Of a stretch of DNA of 64,000 bases, positions 59,534 to 64,000 are shown piece after piece. Position 1 is the first letter of the stretch. Each line of letters begins with the position of its first letter. Below the pieces are notes generated by a model. The model made no database searches. It had not been told where the DNA came from and saw only the letters and a list, made by a program, of their open reading frames with translations. The stretch covers positions 1 to 64,000 of the forward strand of contig CAJTKM010000011.1 in assembly GCA_910576545.1 (NCBI GenBank). Direction: 5' to 3'. The position numbers and the translations under genes are program-made. The DNA is from Lachnospiraceae bacterium (GTDB lineage: Bacteria; Bacillota; Clostridia; Lachnospirales; Anaerotignaceae).

Positions 59534-61150
59534 CTATTCCCCCGCTTTCCGCTGATACGTCCATTGCTCGATATTTCGGAACACATTGAATGAAGTCGGA
59601 GAAATCTCCCCGCCTACATATTTAGAGGTGAAAACAGCATCTTCCCGAAAAGCGATGCTGATATACGGCAGTTCTTCCGCCAGCTTTTTTTGCAGACTGC
59701 TGTATGCCAGAAGTGTCATGCCCTCTCCCACAGCCGTCCGCGCCGTTTCCAGAAGGCGGTCCATCTCTTCGTTGGAATATCCGATGTAATTATAGCTGCC
59801 TCCCGTTGCAAAAAACGGTGTCAAATCTACCACATCAGAAAACTGCCAGCCGCCGACTACCATGTCAAAACTACCCGATGTCAGCTTTTCCTGATACTGC
59901 TCATAAGGCTGCGCGTCCAGCGTGCAGACAAAGCCAATTGTCTGGAGTTCTTCCTTCAGTTTGGAGGCAATCTGTTTCCGTACGCTGTTCTCCTCATTCA
60001 CAAGGATAGAAGCCTGAAGCGTTATAGTTCCTGCGGCAGTGGGCTTTTCAAGTATTCCGTCCCCGTTTTCATCACTCCAGCCATTGTTTTTCAGCACAGT
60101 AGCCGCCATTGTCGGGTCATAATTATACGGAACGACATTTTCCTCATACAGCCAGGATTTCGGGCTGACCGGCGTATTAGCAAGTTCGCCGTACTGCAAA
60201 TAAGCACTGTTCAGCAGGCTTTCTTTCGGGAAAGCATATGCCACAGCCTGCCTGACTGCTTTTTCCTGAAACAGGCTCCGATTAAAGTTAAAGCCGATAA
60301 AATCATATTTTGTGGAGGGGAATGTGTGGATTCCAGATGCGCCTTCTTCCGCATAGCGTCCCGTTTCCATCGCATCCGCAATCAACACATCGGTAATTCC
60401 CTGCTGGAAAGCGTTGACATCTGTCTGCGCCCCTTCCGTAATTATGACACTGATTATGGGGATTTGCGGTACGGTGCCATAATAGCTGTCGCTTACATTC
60501 AGCAAAAGCTCCGATGCTCGCCGATAGCTCAGCATTTCATAGGGGCCATTCCCCATAGGCGTCATATTGATTCCGTTTTGCGGGTCTGTCTGCCCTTGAT
60601 AATATCCAGCGGAAATGACCGGAAACCGCAGCGCACTGATATTTCCGCTGAATGGCTCGTAAAATGAGATTTCAACTGTATTTTCCGAGATATTTTGCCA
60701 GCCGCTGACGTATTGCAGCACCCTTTTATAAACTGCGTCCTCTGGTGCGCTGCGCAACGTATTCAGGGAAAAAACTACATCCTCCGCTGTCAGTTTTGTT
60801 CCGTTCTGCCAGAAAATATTACTGTTGATTTGCAGCGTCAGCATACGCCCATCTTCTGAAAGCGTCCAGCTTTCTGCCACAGCTGGAACTGCTATGCCCC
60901 GCTCGTCAAAATCCAGAAGCGGGAGATAAATCAACTTCAAAATACGGTCAACCGTTTCTTCCCGATTCAACAAAGGGTTCAGCGTTTCCGGAACGCGCAT
61001 GGAAAGCCTTAACCGCGATTCTACAGAGCCATCCAGATTGGGCCCGCCTGACGCTGTAAAAAAGTTCCCCTGTTCTTCTCCCCCTTCTTTGCCGCAGCCA
61101 CAAAGCCCTATGCATAAGGCAAGCAGCAACGCCAAATTCTTTTTTTTCAT
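59534..61150 (-). CDS. Peptide/nickel-type ABC transporter substrate-binding lipoprotein (538 aa)
   Basis: SBP family 5 extracellular solute-binding protein. The signal is MKKKNLALLLALCIGLCGCG with a lipobox cysteine. The body shows ETLNPLLNREETVDRILKLI, the core WTLSEDGRMLTLQINSNIFW, NGTKLTAEDVVFSLNTLRS, and FNFNRSLFQEKAVRQAVAYA. It would bind oligopeptides or similar. The permease and ATPase genes are not nearby. The ATG at 61150 follows GAGGAGGAGCCT; upstream codons to 61198 are rejected. Confidence 0.92.
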   Translation of the reverse strand: MKKKNLALLLALCIGLCGCGKEGGEEQGNFFTASGGPNLDGSVESRLRLSMRVPETLNPLLNREETVDRILKLIYLPLLDFDERGIAVPAVAESWTLSEDGRMLTLQINSNIFWQNGTKLTAEDVVFSLNTLRSAPEDAVYKRVLQYVSGWQNISENTVEISFYEPFSGNISALRFPVISAGYYQGQTDPQNGINMTPMGNGPYEMLSYRRASELLLNVSDSYYGTVPQIPIISVIITEGAQTDVNAFQQGITDVLIADAMETGRYAEEGASGIHTFPSTKYDFIGFNFNRSLFQEKAVRQAVAYAFPKESLLNSAYLQYGELANTPVSPKSWLYEENVVPYNYDPTMAATVLKNNGWSDENGDGILEKPTAAGTITLQASILVNEENSVRKQIASKLKEELQTIGFVCTLDAQPYEQYQEKLTSGSFDMVVGGWQFSDVVDLTPFFATGGSYNYIGYSNEEMDRLLETARTAVGEGMTLLAYSSLQKKLAEELPYISIAFREDAVFTSKYVGGEISPTSFNVFRNIEQWTYQRKAGE

Positions 61151-61160
61151 AGGCTCCTCC

Positions 61161-61712
61161 TCAAAAGCGGTATGCGATACGGTAGAGTTTTTCCGCAAGC
61201 TGTACTCGTTTCACATAGCTTTTTGTTTCTCCAAATGGTATTTCATCCAGTTTCATGCCGTCCCTACTTTTTTCCTCATCTGCCAGCCATTTTGCTACGT
61301 TGCCATGCCCTGCATTATAAGCGGCAAGCCCTGTTTCCTGTACGCCGCTGAATTTTTCATCCAGCCATTTCAAATACCAGCAGCCAAGGCGGATATTTGT
61401 TTCAGGGTCTTTCAGATTCAGCGTTTCCTGCTCCAGCCCAACCTGTCCGGCAGCCCAAAGCCCTGTTTCTTCCGTCACCTGCATCAGCCCTATTGCGCCA
61501 GCAGGGGAAACTGCATCCTTGTCAAAATGGCTTTCACAAAAAATAACTGCGTAAACGAGAGATTCCTCAAGCTGATATTCCGCGGCATATTTTTCCACAT
61601 ATTCCGCATAGTCCCGCGGCAATACCCGCGGCAGAAGCACTAAATATGCAAAGGCAGCCAGAAAACATATGACCAGCAGCCTGTATAATAGTTTTTTGAA
61701 CCATCGAATCAT
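61161..61712 (-). CDS. Lytic transglycosylase, Slt-type (183 aa)
   Basis: Membrane-anchored murein lytic enzyme. One N-terminal helix (LLVICFLAAFAYLVLLPRVL), then the transglycosylase domain with the catalytic Glu in IFCESHFDKDAVSPAGAIGLMQVT, and the AAYNAGHGNVAKWL motif. A usual small type in Firmicutes, often encoded beside coaE and polA. Start: ATG 3 bases after the coaE stop. The binding-protein gene follows 10 bases later. Confidence 0.93.
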   Translation of the reverse strand: MIRWFKKLLYRLLVICFLAAFAYLVLLPRVLPRDYAEYVEKYAAEYQLEESLVYAVIFCESHFDKDAVSPAGAIGLMQVTEETGLWAAGQVGLEQETLNLKDPETNIRLGCWYLKWLDEKFSGVQETGLAAYNAGHGNVAKWLADEEKSRDGMKLDEIPFGETKSYVKRVQLAEKLYRIAYRF

Positions 61713-61715
61713 AGT

Positions 61716-62321
61716 TTATTCCGCATCCTGTTTTATATTTTTGACCAGCTGGCTGATTTGTTCCTCCACAAAAGCAATATCCCTGCTGTTGTCGATAATT
61801 TTGTCAGCGGCTTCCTGGTATTCCTCCCAGCTTTTCTGACTGGCAATACGCGCCTGTGCTGTTTCCGCACTTACGCCGTCCCGTTCTATAATACGGTTCA
61901 TACGTGTTTCGCTGTCAGCAAAAACGACCCAAACTTCATCACAGATAAAATCCAGGCCTGCTTCCAGCAAAAGCGGCGCATCCAGTACAGCGGCTTTTGC
62001 TTTCCCGCTTTCCTGTATGTTTTCTATCTGCCGCTTCATTTCTGCAATGATATATTTATGGGTACATTGATTGAGAAATGCAAGTTTTTCCGCATCCCGA
62101 AATACAATTTCTCCCAGCTGCCGCCGGACAATATCCCCATTTTCATCTAAAATACCGCTGCCAAAATAGCCGAGGATTTCCCGATAAGCAGGTTTTCCCT
62201 GTTCTATGATTTCATGGCTGATGCGGTCTGCGTCAATAATCGCAAGCCCCTCCGCCGCAAGACGGCGGCTGACAACGCTTTTCCCGCTGCCTGTTCCTCC
62301 TGTCAATCCAATCACTTTCAT
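61716..62321 (-). CDS. coaE: Dephospho-CoA kinase (201 aa)
   Basis: Final step of coenzyme A synthesis. P-loop GLTGGTGSGKSVVSRRL, then IIDADRISHEII, the DAPLLLEAGLD motif and VVFADSETRMNRIIERDG (adenine lid). Complete. Start: ATG with AACAGGAGTGTCTT. It sits 12 bases after polA, the usual polA-coaE order in Firmicutes. Confidence 0.96.
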   Translation of the reverse strand: MKVIGLTGGTGSGKSVVSRRLAAEGLAIIDADRISHEIIEQGKPAYREILGYFGSGILDENGDIVRRQLGEIVFRDAEKLAFLNQCTHKYIIAEMKRQIENIQESGKAKAAVLDAPLLLEAGLDFICDEVWVVFADSETRMNRIIERDGVSAETAQARIASQKSWEEYQEAADKIIDNSRDIAFVEEQISQLVKNIKQDAE

Positions 62322-62333
62322 AAGACACTCCTG

Positions 62334-64000
62334 TTATTTTGCTTCAAACCACGAATTTCCTTCATGTACGTCCACCAGCAACGGCGCAAGAAGGTCTGCC
62401 GCCTGCTCCATATTTTCTTTCAGAATGGCCGCGACAGCCTCTTTTTCCTCTCTGTGCGTTTCAATCAGCAGTTCATCGTGTACCTGTAAAATCAAACGAG
62501 AACGGTAACCGCCTTCCTGTAAAGCATGGTGTACTTTTATCATCGCAATTTTAATAATATCCGCCGCACTGCCTTGTATCGGCATATTCATTGCTACACG
62601 TTCCCCAAACGAGCGCTGGACAAAATTAGCGCTCTGTAATTCCGGCATTGGACGCCGTCTGTGCCAAAGTGTAGACACATAGCCGCTTTCTGCCGCATCT
62701 GCAATGGTTTTGTCCATATAGGTCTTGATTTTCGGATATTTTGCGAAATATGCGGAAATATACTGCTCCGCTTCTTTTCGGGTAATCCCCAAATCCTGGC
62801 TCAGGCTGAACGAACCAATACCATAAACAATGCCGAAATTCACCGCCTTGGCATTACTTCTTTGCAGGGGTGTAACCTCGTCAAACGGCACATGGAACAC
62901 CTGCGAAGCTGTCAGCCTGTGAATATCCTGATTCTGCCGGAACGCGTTGATTAGCGTTTCATCGCCGGAAATATGAGCCAGCACCCGCAGTTCAATCTGC
63001 GAATAGTCCGCGTCCAGAAAGCAATATTCCTCGCTTTCGGGAATAAAGACTTTCCGAAGCTCCCGCCCCAGTTCCAGCCGGACAGGAATATTCTGTAAAT
63101 TTGGTTCTGTGGAACTGATACGCCCTGTTGCGGTGATGGTCTGGTTGAAAGTCGAATAAATCTTATGGGTGTCAGTATCCATCACAGCCAGAAGTCCATC
63201 GGCATAGGTGCTTTTCAGCTTCGCAAGCTGCCTGTAATAAAGTATTTTTTCCACAATAGGATGGTCGTGTCGGATTTTTTCCAGTACGTCAGCCGCTGTA
63301 GAATAGCCTGTTTTTGTTTTTTTGCCGCCCCGCAGACCCAGCTTTTCGAAAAGGATAACACCCAATTGCTTCGGGGAATTGAGGTTAAACGGTTCCTCAG
63401 AAAGCGCATAAATTTCTTTCGTAATGCTTTCAATGCTTTCGTCCAGGCGGCTCTGGTATACCCGCAAAGCCTGCTCATCCACCTTAATGCCGACCTGCTC
63501 CATATCTGCCAGAACAAAAAGCAGAGGCATTTCCATGTCGTAAAAAAGGCTGTCCTGCCCGTTTTGTTTCAGCTGTTCTTCCATGACACTTTTCGCGCGG
63601 AATGCAACTTCTGCCTGTTTTGCGGCAAAATCTGCCCGCAGTTGAAGTTCCAGAGTTTTGAAGGCACGTTTTTTTCTGCCTTTTCCCATAACTTCCTCGG
63701 CGGAAGGATTGCTTTCATTCAGAAAAGCCCGGGAAATGTCATCATATTCGTAGGAATTTCCTGTTGCATTCAAAAGATATGCAGCAATTGCCGTATCAAA
63801 AACCAATCCCTGCGGCTCACATCCGATAGAACGCAAAGGCTTCATATCTCGTTTCATATCATGGCCAATTTTCTGAAATGAGCTGTCCGCAAAAAATGTG
63901 CGTGCCGTTTCCAGGAGTTCAGCCAACGGAAACATATCGCTGGTTTCCAGCCAAATGCTGCCAATCTGCGGTTGATATATCGCCAGCCCCTGGCATTCCT
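62334..64000 (-). CDS. polA: DNA polymerase I, C-terminal part (5' end beyond window)
   Basis: The visible part starts in the 3'-5' exonuclease-like domain and includes the complete family A polymerase. The exonuclease-like part (GHDMKRDMKPLRSIGCEPQG, AAYLLNATGNSYEYDD) lacks an intact DEDD set, as is common in Gram-positive Pol I. The polymerase has motif A DADYSQIELRVLAHIS, motif B RSNAKAVNFGIVYGIG and motif C QVHDELL. The frame stays open to the right edge (ECQGLAIYQPQIGS...). Repair synthesis and RNA primer removal. First gene of the operon with coaE. Confidence 0.97.
   Translation of the reverse strand, partial: ECQGLAIYQPQIGSIWLETSDMFPLAELLETARTFFADSSFQKIGHDMKRDMKPLRSIGCEPQGLVFDTAIAAYLLNATGNSYEYDDISRAFLNESNPSAEEVMGKGRKKRAFKTLELQLRADFAAKQAEVAFRAKSVMEEQLKQNGQDSLFYDMEMPLLFVLADMEQVGIKVDEQALRVYQSRLDESIESITKEIYALSEEPFNLNSPKQLGVILFEKLGLRGGKKTKTGYSTAADVLEKIRHDHPIVEKILYYRQLAKLKSTYADGLLAVMDTDTHKIYSTFNQTITATGRISSTEPNLQNIPVRLELGRELRKVFIPESEEYCFLDADYSQIELRVLAHISGDETLINAFRQNQDIHRLTASQVFHVPFDEVTPLQRSNAKAVNFGIVYGIGSFSLSQDLGITRKEAEQYISAYFAKYPKIKTYMDKTIADAAESGYVSTLWHRRRPMPELQSANFVQRSFGERVAMNMPIQGSAADIIKIAMIKVHHALQEGGYRSRLILQVHDELLIETHREEKEAVAAILKENMEQAADLLAPLLVDVHEGNSWFEAK

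Noticed and set aside
59690-60667. 325-codon open frame on the plus strand
   Set aside because: Antisense to the peptide-binding lipoprotein gene and without recognisable domains.
1-64000. CRISPR array or complete prophage
   Set aside because: No series of regularly spaced direct repeats and no capsid, portal or tail genes are seen. The recombinases and RepA-like genes fit transposon- or ICE-like elements instead.

Overview
The window looks like a Clostridia chromosome, most likely a gut Lachnospirales-type anaerobe. The evidence is a moderate-GC Gram-positive gene set with strong AGGAGG ribosome binding sites, a T-box on proS, a LexA box of the Bacillus/Clostridium type, ferredoxin-dependent 2-oxoacid oxidoreductase, rubrerythrin, FloA/NfeD, CarD, YacL-type PIN-TRAM protein and Tn4451-type TnpV/TnpW genes. 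The genus cannot be fixed from the sequence alone.

Region 1 (1 to about 12,311) is accessory DNA built from several mobile elements. It has the end of an IS21-type element, a large serine recombinase with a small protein and a RepA-like ATPase, a divergent XRE regulator with a palindromic control region, a 0.5 kb hairpin-rich non-coding stretch, and a three-gene cargo operon. The operon encodes an MmeI-like combined restriction-methylation enzyme, an EEP-fold nuclease/phosphatase and an unknown 188-residue protein, and is the best candidate for a new defence module. Then follow two TnpV genes, a TnpW gene and a serine recombinase that is broken and partly inverted. The right junction interrupts a glyoxalase-like (VOC) gene, and a decayed Imm1-type immunity gene lies just beyond it.

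Region 2 (12.9 to 31.8 kb) is mostly chromosomal housekeeping: iron alcohol dehydrogenase, DEDDh exonuclease, thiamine-binding protein plus HAD phosphatase, RNase HI, IspD, YacL-like PIN-TRAM, CarD, two DegV proteins around a frameshifted IS256 copy, YebC, T-box-controlled ProS, tRNA-Cys, YigZ, two small proteins, FloA and NfeD.

Region 3 (31.9 to 40.0 kb) is a co-directional run lexA, nadE, DAHP synthase, aroB, aroA, aroC and a chorismate mutase fused to type II dehydroquinase. It covers most of the shikimate route but lacks aroE and aroK. A MITE-like repeat follows it.

Region 4 (40.3 to 57.3 kb) holds a MarR/membrane-protein operon with a 36-bp perfect palindrome, a class III aminotransferase with a YkvI-type transporter, an AI-2E family protein, rubrerythrin, a two-polypeptide 2-oxoacid:ferredoxin oxidoreductase, an aromatic-acid-exporter-like protein fused to a degenerate HAD domain, TcdA, an SDR enzyme, an IS3 remnant, a LysA-like decarboxylase and a shortened KdpD/KdpE pair.

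Region 5 (57.3 to 64 kb, all minus strand) holds GAPDH and then a tight operon polA-coaE-lytic transglycosylase-peptide-binding lipoprotein-galT. polA runs off the right edge.
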